From Alnus glutinosa (lineage: Eukaryota > Streptophyta > Magnoliopsida > Fagales > Betulaceae), in NCBI RefSeq assembly GCF_958979055.1, contig NC_084899.1:2244501-2308500 (forward strand): 64,000 bases of DNA, in the 5' to 3' direction. A program made the position numbers and the translations under genes. Below are positions 1 to 13,100 of this stretch, in pieces; position 1 is the stretch's first letter, and each line of letters opens with the position of its first letter. Below the pieces are notes generated by a model. That model did not search any database and had not been told where the DNA came from. It worked only from the letters and a program-made list of their open reading frames with translations.

Positions 1-441
1 GCTGTTTCACGTCTGACGCAAGGAAAACTGTCAAAGAAAATCCACATCCCTCGGTTCATGCCCCCTTCAAGTCTCATTGATGATGTCAGGAAAAGTTTGA
101 AAATTAACAAAAAGCAGTTTCTCAAGTGTTGGGAGGTTTTAATCTATCTTGGTCTTGATCCTGTTGACAAGTACATGGACGATTTTGTGAGCGTCATTTC
201 AAATCGTGTGAAGGATGACATTATCGGGAAAGATTCTGGGACTGCCGGAAAGCGAGTAATCGAAGTTCCAAGTGATTATGACCAGGAGATGTCGTTTGTC
301 ATGCATAGGTCTCGGGCTGGTGAAGATGGTAGTGTTCAGATGGATGAAAATCAAACAAATCAAGAAGAGCAGCTCCGGCAGTTGGTCGACGAGAGGGTGA
401 AAGAAATCAAGTTAATTGCCCACAAGGTATCTGTGCATTAG
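1..441 (+). CDS. HAG2: Histone acetyltransferase type B catalytic subunit (HAT1/HAG2), C-terminal exon, partial
   Basis: Reading frame 1 is open from the first base and stops at 439-441, giving the last 146 residues of a gene that begins left of the window. The protein has the block KSLKINKKQFLKCWEVLIYL and ends in a charged helix (EEQLRQLVDERVKEIKLIAHK). That helix matches the C-terminal helix of HAT1-type enzymes, where animal HAT1 has a similar 'QELVEDYRRVIERLAQE'-like end. In this family the enzyme acetylates newly made histone H4 at K5 and K12 before chromatin assembly, with an RbAp46/48-type WD partner. The acetyl-CoA-binding GNAT core is outside the window. The family call rests on the C-terminal tail only, so it is good but not certain. 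Confidence 0.72.
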   Translation, partial: AVSRLTQGKLSKKIHIPRFMPPSSLIDDVRKSLKINKKQFLKCWEVLIYLGLDPVDKYMDDFVSVISNRVKDDIIGKDSGTAGKRVIEVPSDYDQEMSFVMHRSRAGEDGSVQMDENQTNQEEQLRQLVDERVKEIKLIAHKVSVH

Positions 442-1507
442 TGGACTCTAGTCTGTATGAAGCCACTGCATATTCCTAAATGATGCAATCATATGAGGTC
501 TAGGCGATGCTGTAGTTTCGGAAGAATAGAGGCTTGTCTGTTAAAGACCGAGCTGTACTTGGTACTTTTAGCAATTGTTTAGAAAATTTACAGAGTCTAG
601 TCTTCCCTGGTTTTTTCAAATTACTAATGTACTTTGGAACTTTTTTTTCAAATATTTTTTTTTAGCAACTTTAAGGGTATTTTAGGTATAAAAAAAAATG
701 CAATAGAGATTATGTGTAGCGCACGTTGACTTCTTTATCGTCTATCTTGATGACAAATATTAACAGAATGTTTAATTTGACGTGTGGTGATAGAATAAGA
801 ATTTCAATGTCTCTTTTTAAAGTTTAGAAGTACTTTTTAGAGTTTAGAAGTACAATAAAATTTTCAATGTCACATTTTAAAATTTAGAAGTACAAAAACA
901 AATGCGGTGGTACTTCGCCGTGTTTCTACATGCTTTAATGTCCAGGCATGCAAGTACGCAAATTTGGCAACAAGATCCTCTTCAATTGATTTTTAACGGG
1001 AGAGGATCTTGGTCCGCAAATCCGGAGAAATAAAGATCATCTCCATTTCACTTTAAATAAATAGTATCTAATTTCATAATTGTGACTTGAAATTAGAGTT
1101 AATAATGCCACATTATTTTTTTTTTGAAAAAAAAACGTTTCAACATTGACATAATGTATATCATTAGATAAATCCATTTCATTTCATTTCATTTTAAAAT
1201 TGATAGTATCCTATCCCGGTGAAGGAAGGAAATACACGCTGCTTCCAAACCAGGAAAAGAAGAAAGGAAATTTTCATCAATCGATTTAAAGACTGCGACC
1301 CATTTAAAAGCCTTCTCTCAAGTGTCTCCTCCGATTTACTAGTCTGAAGTATACATTTCTATGCTCAGAACAGAGGCTTACGTGCCTAGAACCGGCATTC
1401 TCTAAGGGGCTATAATATATATCTGGCGTTCATGAAAGGCGTTTTGCGACCTGTTCTCGTCCTTCAGGAGTGGCAAAGAAAGTAAGCAAACAAGCGAAGA
1501 ATGTAGG
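442..1507. other. Intergenic spacer between HAT1 and the DUF3531 gene
   Basis: This AT-rich DNA should hold the 3' ends of two convergent genes. Around 800-900 the short unit 'tttagaagtac' recurs three times. I see no coding sequence or RNA gene here. Confidence 0.6.
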
Positions 1508-2137
1508 CTAAATCTTGTGGACGCTGCAACCTGCATCCTCTGATGTCAAGTTCTCTTTCCAGTTCTCAAATTCAGATCCACCAAACATTAATTGCTTGAT
1601 GCCAATTATGCTGTTAAAAGAAAACGCAAAGGGGTAAGAGTATAAAATAAACATGAAGAGCTTTTTAAGTCCACAAAAAAATGGGCCAAAACACCAGCAA
1701 ACAAACATCCCAAACCAAAAAGTAACCAAGAAATGCCAATCCAAGACCATTTAAGGAGCTGAAAGAGAGAAGAAGGCAATCCTAGATTCCTAGCTATCAA
1801 CATATGCATATGTGTAAACCCAACTTTATATCCTATGTTAAAAAAAAAAGACACTAAATATGCAGAGACAAGTTGTTGGAAATCTGCAATTATCATTCTC
1901 TGGAAATTTCTATTGCATTTAAACTATGATTGTGCAGGAAGATATTTACTTCCAGTTCCAACTCTAATCGGTGACTCACTTCAAGTAAGAAAATATTTGA
2001 AAAGAAAAAGAGACATGTGAAGCTTACTCAGTGCTTATCTGTGTCAATGCATTTATCAGAACATCCAGAAGCAATGGTTCACTGGTCCCAATATCCACCC
2101 TGTTAAAATTGTTATCAGATATATGAGGAAGAAACAT

Positions 2138-2181
<44 letters not shown>

Positions 2182-4869
2182 ATGTGTACATGTGTATGTA
2201 ACTACTTAATCTACACAACACTTCAAACTAAGAATCACAAATAAACCTAAGCATATGTAAAGCATCATCAGGAAATTTTGAATTTCTTTTTTTTTTTTTA
2301 AAAAAAAAAAATCTCTAATATCCATTATCTTGAAATTCAAAATAGTCCCCATACCAGAATCGTGCCAAGTTATCTTGAATCTCAAGATCCCCAATATTGT
2401 AAAATGTGGTTGGTGTCACATTTGCTCCCTGAGAACCATCATAACTTGGTCTTTTATCCAAAGGAGATTGTGACAGCTGCAGGAATGACATTGTGCATTG
2501 TGTGATTAACAAATAACCTATATAGCTAAAAAAGTCGCTAAGTTTCCAAGCAATAAACTTGCCATCCATATGGCATGAAAAATATCTGTATCAAAATTTT
2601 AAGAAGATCAAACCTTACTTGCATATTCAAGGAATTGACACCACCAAGACGTCCAATAATGTGCCATGATCGAATGGCCTGAAAACAAACCAAATCAACT
2701 AAGTCACTAGACTACAAGAGAAAGAAGGAAAAAGTAAGTCATAAAACTTCATCTTGTGGAGAGGTTATCGTTAAGGAAAAGAACAGTCGCTTACATCACA
2801 AATTAAGGCAATATCTTTCTCCAACGGAGTGTTGTAGAATTCAAACCATATCAATGAGTTTGAGAAGTCAAATCTGGAAATACCAATCGTCAAAGAGTAA
2901 ATTTACAAAAGAGGAGTACTGATGAATTCCATCTATATGATAACTTTCAAATGAAAGAGACTAAGTATAATACAAGAAGCAGGAAATGAAGCAGTTGTAT
3001 CACATCCATGATTAGAAGCTGATGGAAGATATCAACTCCAGAAATTAGAAAAAATGTACTTCAAGAATTTTGGCCCTTCAGGAAAATTTAGACTCATCTG
3101 AAAAACATGGTGGACTCCGCAAACACACATGCCATAAGAAAAATATGTTTATGTAATCAACTTATCAGTTCGTCTTCAATAAATGCAAAACTACCTGTTA
3201 TCAATTAACAAGGACAGAATAAGCCCAGGGTTAAAATGGCTTGTTTGGAAAAAGCATCTTTTGCTGGAATATCCTATAAGCTTACATGCGTTGTTGACCA
3301 ATCGCAATAATTCAATATCACCAGATGTTAATAATTTCAAACATTTTCGTGTGTAGCTTCACCATGATGCCAAATTTCTGGCACCCAGTGTCCTTAAAAT
3401 AACTTGTAGGATGAGCAAATCAATTCCCTCTATGCCTTCTTCTAAAGCATCCATGATTAAAAGTTTTTTCTTTTGATTAGTGAACATTGCAATGAGATCC
3501 ATGAAGCTCGAGTATCTATAAGGCTCAGTTTGAACATGGGGCTTTTATTGCCCCCCCCCCCCCCAAAAAAAAAGAAAAAAAAAAAAGAAAAAGAAGGGTT
3601 TTAGAGTACTTGTAATGTTGGAAACATTATGTCCTTTGCCTTGCTGAAACAAAAGAGCAGTGTGACTAATATACTTTCAGAGCTTGTGCTCCCTAGTAAG
3701 CTCTCCTCAGTATGGTTTGATTGGTACCCAAAATGTGGTATTTTTTTTAAACAATTGCACTCAGCGTTAAGCTACTTACACAGACTGGAAAAATTACAAA
3801 TCTTAGCAACCATTTTACCTGAAGAGATTGAGAAGATATAGACACTTTTTTCTGAATACATATGATGAATTGATAGTGCTCAATGCTCCAAAATCTTTTC
3901 AAAAGTTAGAATTAAGTAAATGGTTCCTATGAGAGAGTGATACTTAATGTAGGTTCAGGTTCATTAAAATTGAAGAACAATTTAAAACTCGCGTGCTCTT
4001 GAAAAGAAATCATGTGAGCATAAATTAGTATAAAATCAGCATTACCGTATATACCACTTAGTTGCATTTAGTCTAGCCAATTAGTGTCCCATGTATTCAA
4101 ACTTACTTATTGAATGTCACTTTCATTGGTATTGCTGAACCGGTCTTCGACTGCAAAATTTTATTCCTTTTCCTCCTCAACCTCTCCTCCATCTGCAATT
4201 CAACAAACCGCATTTCAACTCAGACAAAAAATCCCCAAAATCTACTAGTAATAGCTCTTAACCACACCCGTTATCCATTTAAACATTCCCTCAAACATTT
4301 CCAACAACACAAAGACCACAACTTTAAAACATCCATGCATTAATTCTCACATAAAACATGAAACTAAAACTAAAAACTAACACTTGTCAGTGAAAAACAA
4401 CAACCCAGCAAAAAAATTTGCTAAGAAATTCCAACAATGCAGTGCTTACTTTGGACCGCGCCTTTTGCGGGTCGTCCAGACAACTACCGAGGATTTCAGC
4501 GAACTCGGGGTCTCTGTCATAATCTTTCTCTTCTTCTCTCCCTCTATATCCACCCCGAGCTGAAAACCCATCTTCAAATTCATCCTCGTCTTCATCATCT
4601 TCCTCATGCTCTTGTTTTTCTTCTTCAAACTCTCTTTCCAGGTTCTGGGTATTCAATCTCCGGCTTCGACTCGCTTTAGCTCTACACAGCAACGTTCTGG
4701 TCCGAGCATAGCTCGGATTCCAAACATTAACGGTCAAGAACGGCGGGAAGCGGTTGGTGTGGAGGGAAAAGCTGGGGTACGAAGTGGTTGGCGGTTGAGA
4801 AAACGCTGCGCAGGGGCGTAGGATAAGCAGGCGTTGGGGACCGGCGTATGCTAGCAACACATGAGCCAT
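1508..4869 (-). CDS. Plastid-targeted DUF3531-type protein (7 exons, 313 aa)
   Basis: Exons in transcript order are 4869-4450, 4192-4107, 2873-2795, 2678-2619, 2476-2355, 2099-2028 and 1610-1508. All junctions are GT-AG and the 942-nt CDS closes in frame. Residues 1 to about 60 are rich in Ser, Thr, Arg and Pro, like a chloroplast transit peptide. Residues 75-115 are a very acidic linker (EEDDEDEDEFEDG). The conserved region follows from about residue 141: MEERLRRKRNKI, FDFSNSLIWFEFYN, SWHIIGRLGG, GANVTPTTFYNIGDLEIQDN, VDIGTSEPLLLD, FGGSEFENWKEN. These blocks match what I recall of the plant and cyanobacterial DUF3531 family, whose biochemical role I do not know. Intron 2 contains a C-run/A-run at 3551-3590. 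Exon structure is near certain; the family name is probable. Confidence 0.78.
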
Positions 4870-7800
4870 TGCGTTGTGGAGGCCCAGTGTTATCTATCTC
4901 CTGCTCTCCTCAACTTGCGCCTGTTCGGTCATCCTCTTCCTCTTTCAAAGTTGCTTGGTGAATCTGTGAGAGAGGCTCATCCCTGGTGGAGGTTCCCAGT
5001 TACTTATCATGGACCGGACCAATGATGAAAATGAATTTTATGGAGTAAAGATAAAAACAATATCATTTATTTAAATACTTTTTCTGTATGGTATGAGATA
5101 AAAACTATATCATTTACGAGATATAGGAGATTAAATGAAAATTATTTAAATACTTTTTCTGTATTTGGAACTAATTATACTCCAGTAATTTCAAAATAAA
5201 CGTGTTAAATTAAAATTATTTAAATACTTTTTCTGTATTTGGAACTAATTATACTCCAGTAATTTCAAAATAAACGTGTTAAATTATTAAGAGAAATGCT
5301 ACCTACTACACCATTATTCACTTTTATTTTATTGGGTAATAAGAAAAACAAATTAACTGAGTAAGGATATGGTTAATCTTTGGTTCAATAATCGTCCTCT
5401 CTAGGGAAGAACGTCCACCTTCTCTCTAGCAACAGAGATACTGGTCTGTTTGCCAACAGAGTTGAATCAGAATTCTTTTCTATTCATCTCTACTTTTTTC
5501 AAAAATAAATTATATTTTATTTAACTTTTTCAAATTTTTTCAAATTTTATCTCACAAAATCAAACTTCGAAATTCACGCAATGAATCAGAATTCTATTCT
5601 AAGTTTAAAAAATTCAATTCCCAAACGCACAGGCTTCCCACCTCCAAGTTAGATTTTTCCTTCACTTCCGGTGGATTTCCAAATTCCAAGGGTGAAGGAT
5701 GGTTCTCATCCCCCCCTCCTCCCTTCCCCTTTTTGTTCCATATTTACTCTATGTTTTTATGTTTTCTCTAATTTTTTCGTTAGTTATTTCTGTTTTCTTA
5801 TAATAATAATAATAAATACACTACTGCAACTCTACATCCTCCACTAGTCCACCTACCCTTGCCACCGTGATGCTCTTCGCCCCAACTCCTACCCTCCTTT
5901 TTGGCCACTTGACGGATCTGACATTGTTTTCAAATTTGACTTTTTCAAGACCAGATCTGGAAATCTCTATCGGCCCCACTCTTAAATGCGCCCCACCCCA
6001 TGCTTCGAACCTCTCCGCCTCCCACCAGTAGCCTCCACATCGTGATCCGGCCACCACGCACCTGTGCGTGGTCCTCATATGCCGATGTTGTTGCTATTTT
6101 ATGTTAATATATATATATATATATTATTATTATTTCGTATTTCTGCTGTTTTCCTACACTTTTGTTGGTATTTTGATGTTTTTCTTTTGTGGTTTGGGTT
6201 ACCGTCTTCTAACTCCTTTGAAGTTTGATCTGTTAGTAGAGATTTTTGTAACCGAATTTCGTTATTCATCAACGGATCGTCTCCAATCTTTGGCGGTGTT
6301 TCTTCAGCAACAACCATCTCCCGGTGATTATTGCCTTTACTGGTTGGGGCCCGACTTTGAGCCTTTTTGCTATTTAAAACTACCTTGTGCAGCCCCATGA
6401 AAGACCCGATTTGTTTATGGTTCTTCTGAAATTATAGACGACTACCATTGTCTACTGTTCACTGTTTGTGTTTGTATTTTTTTGCCTTTTTCGTTGTGGC
6501 TATGTAGGTTTGTACTTTGATCCCCTGTAACCCCTTTCCCAAGTTTGAATTTAAATTTTTTTTTTAAAAAAAATAAAAAATAAAACCCCTAAGTAAGGGT
6601 GTGTATGAATGGGTACATGGTGAAGGGTCCTTTCCTTTTTATATAGAATCGGCATTCCTGCCTTTGCTTCATAGGGTGTGGTAGTCTCTCGCTCGAATAT
6701 TGTTGAGGGAATCAAATGCCATTGAGGGTGTGAACAAATATCGGGGGAGGTTTATGGTGTTGAGAAGCCATTATTTGACCAGGCGAAAGGGAATTTGGGT
6801 GTGGCGTGTCTCATTAAGGCACAAGTGTATCAGAGTTCTTGAATATGACTGCTTTTGAGCTGACTGACAAGTCTCTTACTAGCTCGATGATCTTGGTCTA
6901 TTTTGGCAAGTCATCGAGCCTTTGGGCATACGGGCCATTCAGCCGGCGAGCCTCATTCATTCTTCGGCAGCAGAGGACTTTTGGTTGTGTTTGGGCCCGA
7001 GGGCCATAAGTAAACACCAATTCATTGGGCCAACTTTATTAAAGGTCGGCCCACCAAAATTCTAGCTAATAAATAATTTCTCCATGAAAGTAAATAATAA
7101 AGTAGAAAATCTGTTCAACAGAATATAAAAAAAGAAAAAAGAAAAAACATTAACATGCAGCCATGCAGGACAATCTCAAGGACACCCATCTCATTTTTAT
7201 ATAATAATGTATAATAAGTTAATGAAACACTTTTCTAACTAGTGCGGATTTATATTATTATTTTTTTATTAAGAATAAGAATATATGTATGTGTAAACGT
7301 TTATTAAAAAGAGAAAACGGAGAGGGACCAACAAAACACAATAAGAGCTGACTAAATTTAAACTCTAAAAACTTTTTGCTCCATAAGGCCAATGACATTT
7401 GCACCAATCTTACCATGACTTTCAATTTACCAAACTATGGATATGGATGAATTGTAATTTGTTGACCAGATTACAGCTTGTTCGAGCACCGAATGAAAGA
7501 GGTCGTTAATGGAACTTGTTCAAGAATATAACATCTAATGGAGGTCTCTTTCAATCAGTTGTCGGATTGATGCAATTCGAACAACAAATTAAAGTGAAGT
7601 TAGTTTCCAAACTATACGAGAGTAGACTTTACCTTCTTGTTAATTTTTTAAATATTTTTATTCTTAAGGAAATATTTAATTATAGTTTGAACTGAATATG
7701 ATGCTGGACATAATGGCCCATTTCAACTGGTGTCTGTTTATATTCTTTTTTTTTTTAGAATAAGAATACTGAATACATGTCTGTATACCTTTTAAAAAAA

Positions 7801-9104
7801 AAAAAAAAAAACAGAAGAATACATGTTTGTCTAAACATTTATTTATTTATTTTTTTTAAAAAAAGGAGACGGGGACCAACAGAACACCATAAGAGTTGAC
7901 TGAATGATGATGCCAAGCATAAAGTGACGAAAGTATCCCGTCATAACACTTTATTAACACAGAGAGGAGTTTATTTCTGTTGAAGAGAGTTTAAAAGGCT
8001 TCCACTAATGAGTGTTATCAATTCATTCTCTTAATTACTTAAAAAAAAAAAATGACAGATAATAAGTCGTTTTAACAATAATTTAATAATTAAATCAAAA
8101 CTAGTAATCTGCTTCAACACATATACACATACTTTGTTTTAAAGGGAAATAAAATCTCCCCAAAATGCTGTAAAATATCTACAATTTTTTTTGTAATTAT
8201 TAATGTTTTAAGTTTTCAGAGCATCGGCTAGTCAAATGTTTTAAAATAGTCAAATTTAAATATTATGAAATTTTCTTTTCAATCCCGCAGACGAGGCAAA
8301 TCGGCTATTTTTATTATAGAGTGAATAGTAAATAGGCTTTACAGCTTATTCCTTATTCACTCTGTAACTAATAAAATATTGAGAAAAATTAAAACAATAT
8401 GATATTCATGTATCACAATCTCTCTCCCACCCACTTTTCATTATAAAAGCGTGCATAATAATGTATAACATGATTATTGAAGATGAACGAAATACTGACG
8501 ATATTAGTGACTTGAATATGAACAAATCGATGAAACTCCCTATGTACAAATTTCTCACGAGCATACCTCTAGACTTTTAGAGTTCATTGAAAAGCATATA
8601 AACAATAGAAACAGTCAAAGTCATTATCAGCTGCAATCCGACCTTATCAAACACATATGGCAATTGCATGGTCAATCTTAATAATTATTCTTATTGTATG
8701 CTTTTAGTTGCTTTATTTTATTTTTTTTACATTGTTCATTTTTGTTGGTTTTTTTTTATTTTTTTTTAATGATCAATTGCTTTGTTTTTGGTTGTTTTGC
8801 TTTAATAAATCGTGTAATTTTGCTAGACTATCAAACTAGTGCAACATTCGAACGATGTAGATCAAAGAATGCGTGAAAATTTAATATTTTTTCTTTCATT
8901 TAGTGTTGACAAAATTATAGTAAAAAAGAATAAGAAATGATATTTAAATGAAAGTAAATAATAAAATAGAAAATCTGTTCAACAGAATATAAAAAAAAAT
9001 AATAACTAAAATAAAAAATTGCTACTTTAATTATTATCGTTAGAATGACCGGAAATGGCTCTAAAAGGCGAAAGAGCCGTAAGAAGAAAAGCTTTTAGAA
9101 ACAT
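4870..9104. other. Repeat-rich intergenic region without a supported gene
   Basis: From 5820 to 6600 there is a GC-richer stretch ending in an A-rich tract (6557-6590), which may be a retroposon remnant without readable domains. Two direct repeat pairs are visible. About 7265-7360 resembles 7765-7910 ('ggaccaacaaaacacaataagag' type sequence), and 7085-7140 resembles 8948-9000 ('aatctgttcaacagaatat'). Around 8310-8360, 'gtgaatagtaaataggctt' also occurs near 60710, so it belongs to a dispersed MITE family. Open frames here are short, low-complexity or antisense to one another. Confidence 0.5.
5141..5288. repeat. 74-bp direct tandem duplication
   Basis: Positions 5141-5214 and 5215-5288 are near-identical head-to-tail copies. 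Each contains 'ttctgtatttggaactaatt' and 'ccagtaatttcaaaataaac'. The near absence of mismatches suggests a recent local duplication, upstream of the DUF3531 gene. Confidence 0.85.
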
Positions 9105-9132
9105 GTCGTTCTCAAGTGGTGTTGAGAACGAC
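9105..9132. repeat. Short perfect hairpin
   Basis: The 11-bp arms 'gtcgttctcaa' and 'ttgagaacgac' flank a 6-nt loop. It lies directly left of a larger palindrome and may be one of its ends or an independent small inverted repeat. Confidence 0.8.
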
Positions 9133-9142
9133 AAATTATCCC

Positions 9143-9330
9143 TTTTATTTTCCTTTTTTAAGTAATTTTGAAAAGAAAAGAAAAAATTTCATACATTTTG
9201 ACGTGATGTGATATAAAAATATACGAATAAATATTTTCGATACCTTGTCGTATATTTTTATATCACGTCACGTCAAAATGTATGAAAATCAATTTTTTTT
9301 TTCTTTTCAAAATTACTTAAAAAAATAAAA
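9143..9330. mobile_element. Palindromic MITE-like element
   Basis: Two arms of about 80 bp are inverted around a centre near 9233. The left arm holds 'tacattttgacgtgatgtga' and the right arm its near-complement 'cacgtcacgtcaaaatgta', flanked by complementary 'aagtaattttgaaaag' and 'cttttcaaaattactt'. It has no coding capacity. The shape fits a fold-back or MITE-type non-autonomous DNA element; I could not fix a target-site duplication. Confidence 0.7.
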
Positions 9331-9334
9331 AAAA

Positions 9335-9860
9335 ATAATTGCACAGTTGATCCCTGTGGTATGCTATAATTATTTTTTACTCTATATGGTTTAAAAAGTT
9401 TATGGAAGGTCCCTGTGGTATGCAATAATTACGTTTTACTCCCTGGGTCGATTTTCCGTCTACCATTTTGACGGAATCTGTTAACCTTACACGTCAGCAC
9501 CACGTGTCGCCAATAAGATGGCGACACGTGTCCATCTGAATAAAAAAATATAAATTTATTAAAAAATAAATAAACTTATTTTTTTTAAAAAAAATTAAAA
9601 AAAAACAAAAAAAAAAGTTTATTTATTTTTTAATAAATTTATATTTTTTTTTATTAAGATGGACACGTGTCGCCAATAAAATGGCGACATATGTCGCTGA
9701 TGTGTAGGGCTAACAGATTTCGTCAAAATTGTGGACGGAAAATTGACCCAGGGAGTAAAACGTAATTATTACATACCACAGGGACCTCTTATGAACTTTT
9801 TAAACCATAAAAGTGAAAAATAATTATGACATACCACGTGGACCAACGATGAAATTATTC
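9335..9860. mobile_element. Fold-back MITE with long terminal inverted repeats
   Basis: The left end ('gttgatccctgtggtatgc') is complementary to the right end ('gacataccacgtggaccaac'). Complementarity continues inward through 'ggagtaaaacgtaattatt', 'cacgtgtcgccaataa' and a poly-A/poly-T centre near 9600. It ends about 320 bp before the PQQL-type start codon, so it may sit in or next to that promoter. Confidence 0.75.
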
Positions 9861-10179
9861 CAAAACAAAATTCAAAGTTTGAAAAAGCTTGACCTATATC
9901 AAGACGATTTTTGTCATATCATTAGGTCGTCCGTGCAAGCCTGCGTGTCAAAGCGATAAAGTGGAGGCAGCCAATGATGGTGGAGATCAGTGCCTTGGCA
10001 AGCGTCTGACAACACAAGAAGGCAGAAGCTGTTGCTGTAGATTTTTCTGCTTCTTTACTATAATTCTATAAAGAAAGACTTGTGGGTAACGACTGTTTTT
10101 GTGCAAAAAAAGAGTTTCACCGGTTTATTCCTCATTGGGAAGAGAATTCTGACAGTGAGAGAGAAATAGACGAAGAGGG

Positions 10180-13100
10180 ATGAATTTGCTTCCGGCAGAG
10201 AATTTACAAATCGCAAAGAAACATGGGTTCAGGTCGCTGAAGCTGTTGAACGTGGACCAGGACCGCGCTCTTGAAGAACAACCCGTGGGAGTTGACTACG
10301 GCAGGCTTGACAATGGTCTCTATTATTATGTCCGTTGCAATTCTAAGCCCAGAATGAGAGCTGCTCTTGCACTCGCTGTTAAAGCCGGGTAATTTGCCTT
10401 TTGTTTGTTTGCTGGGTCGCTTTGCTTTTGATGATATGTGGTTGTGTTTTGTTGAATTTGATGGCAATTTGATTCTCCTTTACTGTAAGAATGTAGTTTA
10501 TGGAGTTTAACCCATTATAGCAAAATATGAAAAGCCCATTGGAAATTACTGAGCAATGTAATGTGTGCATCAGTGCGGACTTATGCTTTGGGTTGAGAAC
10601 AATATAGGGGATGTCAGCATCTTCTATGAGAGCTAATTGAGCTATATATAAAGTTATTGTAATATGAGACAATGGAATGGATACATTACCCAAGTGCAAT
10701 TCAAATTTGGTTTATGACATATACCCCTGGAAAATAGAAAACACCCATTGATCTCTGGATGATATAAAAATTTTACTTTGGTTTTCTCATAAAGCCCTGC
10801 TAATCACAGTCTCTTGAGTCTCTAAAGGTGTTATATCAGATCCCGCCAGAGAAAAAGTGTTAATTCACATATGGCGTGTTTAATCAAGCCAGCTACAGAT
10901 ACCATCTAGATTGTAGTTCACATATATATTCCTTTTGGCTAAGCAATGGAGGGTTTAAGCCTCTAGAGCTTAACTTTTTCAGATTCCTCATCACTATTCC
11001 TCTGTGCATTCTAAAGCATGCTTTTTAATTGTTTTTTATTTTTTGGATGAATTAAAACTTTATGAAGCAAAACACAAACAATACAATCTCAACTCTCCAG
11101 TAAACACTGGACCAAGTTTTTCCAACTACAAGGAAAAAACACGCCTATGCTCTGCTATACATCAGCAACAACATGAAACAAACTAAAACAAGACCCTACT
11201 CTTACAACAGAGAATGTAAGTTCCAATTATATACAAGGTCTAAGTGTTTATCAAGCCGATTGACGGAACCCTTAGCTAGGATTCTGGACCTTACTTCCTA
11301 CTTAATCTGAGCTACAAGGGCCTCCTCAGTTTTAGGAGTATTTCCATGAAGCAAAGCATTCCGTTGTTTCCAGAGATGATACACACAGGCACCAAAACAA
11401 AGCTTGCCTAAGCTGGACTTCAGACTCTTTCCGTGCAATACTGCTACACACCAATCCACAACACTCTCCCAATCTGAAGGTGGATCTATACAAGAACAAT
11501 CATTCATAAGAGCAATCCAAATCCTTCTACTAAAACTGCAATGGAACAACAAATGATTACGACTTTCCTGCCATAGTGCCATCCATGGTAGAACAGACAA
11601 TTTGTCCTCCCTGTGTAACCCCATCTACACATCCTCTCCTTAGTGACAATTGCATCTTGAAAGACCAACCAAAGGATGAAGGAATGTCGTGGAATAGAAA
11701 GGGAGAACCAAACAAGTTTTCACCAAACCACAACAGGTTTTTTGTTTCTCAAATGCTCCTAGGTTTCTGCACAAGAATAAGAACCATTTCTGGAATTCCA
11801 TATAGGTAAATCTTCAATACCTATATCAACCTCAGGAAGTCTACTCTGGATCTCCACAATACTATCAAACGGAGCATACGACCAAAACCATGCACCATCT
11901 CTGGTGATGGTAGAGAAGCTTAGAACCAACAGATATACCTGAATCATAGGCTGCCCGAAATCCAAAATTATCAAGAAGGTAACCAGCAGGATGCCATGGA
12001 TCAAACCACATAAAAATCTGGCAGCCATCTCCAACTTTAAACTTAATAAAGGACTTAGCAATGTCCCGGAGTTTTAACAGTTTATTTGTTATGATATCAG
12101 CTTTATCAAATCGGATGCTTTTTAGTTGTTCACCAAGTTTATTTGTACATACATAAATATGCGCATGCTCGCCCACACATACACATTATATTAAGAATGG
12201 CAATCAAGCTGATTTATTGGTTTCTTGGCAGATCAGTTTTGGAAGAGGAGGATGAACGTGGAGTTGCTCACATAGTGGAGCATCTTGCCTTCAGTGCCAC
12301 TAAGAAATACACAAATCATGATATGATCAAGTTTCTTGAAAGTATTGGGGCAGAATTTGGTGCTTGTCAGAATGCAGTAACATCTGCTGATGACACCGTG
12401 TATGAGTTGTTTGTTCCCATTGACAAGCCTGAACTGTTATCTCAAGCCATTTCGGTCTTGGCAGAATTCAGTTTGGAGGTATTAACAAAGATTCTACCAT
12501 GTTTGGTTATCTGGTAATTTTAAAGTTTTTACTTTAGTATATTTATTTGTTCCATGCAGGTTCGGGTCTCAAAAGATGATTTGGAAAAAGAAAGAGGAGC
12601 TGTCATGGAAGAGTACAGAGGGAATAGGAACGCTGCTGGAAGGATGCAGGATGCACATTGGGTTCTGATGATGGAAGGCTCACAGGTACTGATATTGACT
12701 ACAAATTTTTTTGCATGATAATTACTGAATCAATTCATTGTTGAGGCTCTTCTTGCTGATATAATTGGCACATTTATTGCATTAAAGAGCCAAAACATTT
12801 CTATTTCCCAGTTATCCTGATGAGAAGCTGCACTTATTTTTTGACGAGCCATCTCTTGTAATGTTTTTATATAGCACCATTATTTTACGCATATTCCCTT
12901 TGTCCCTTAATATACTTTTTTTATAAATCAATTTTATGTTGTTTCTGAAATCCTCTGATTAATTGCAGTATGCTGAGCGCTTGCCAATTGGATTAGAGAA
13001 AGTAATTCGGACCGTTTCTCATGAGACTGTGAAGCAGTTTTATAGGAAGTGGTACCATATATCCAATATGGCGGTTGTAGCCGTTGGAGATTTTTCTGAT

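Noticed and set aside
6068..6400. 110-codon plus-strand frame and antisense partner at 6099-6398
   Set aside because: The frame begins in a (TA)n tract, has no domain and overlaps an open frame on the other strand. Likely retroposon sequence.
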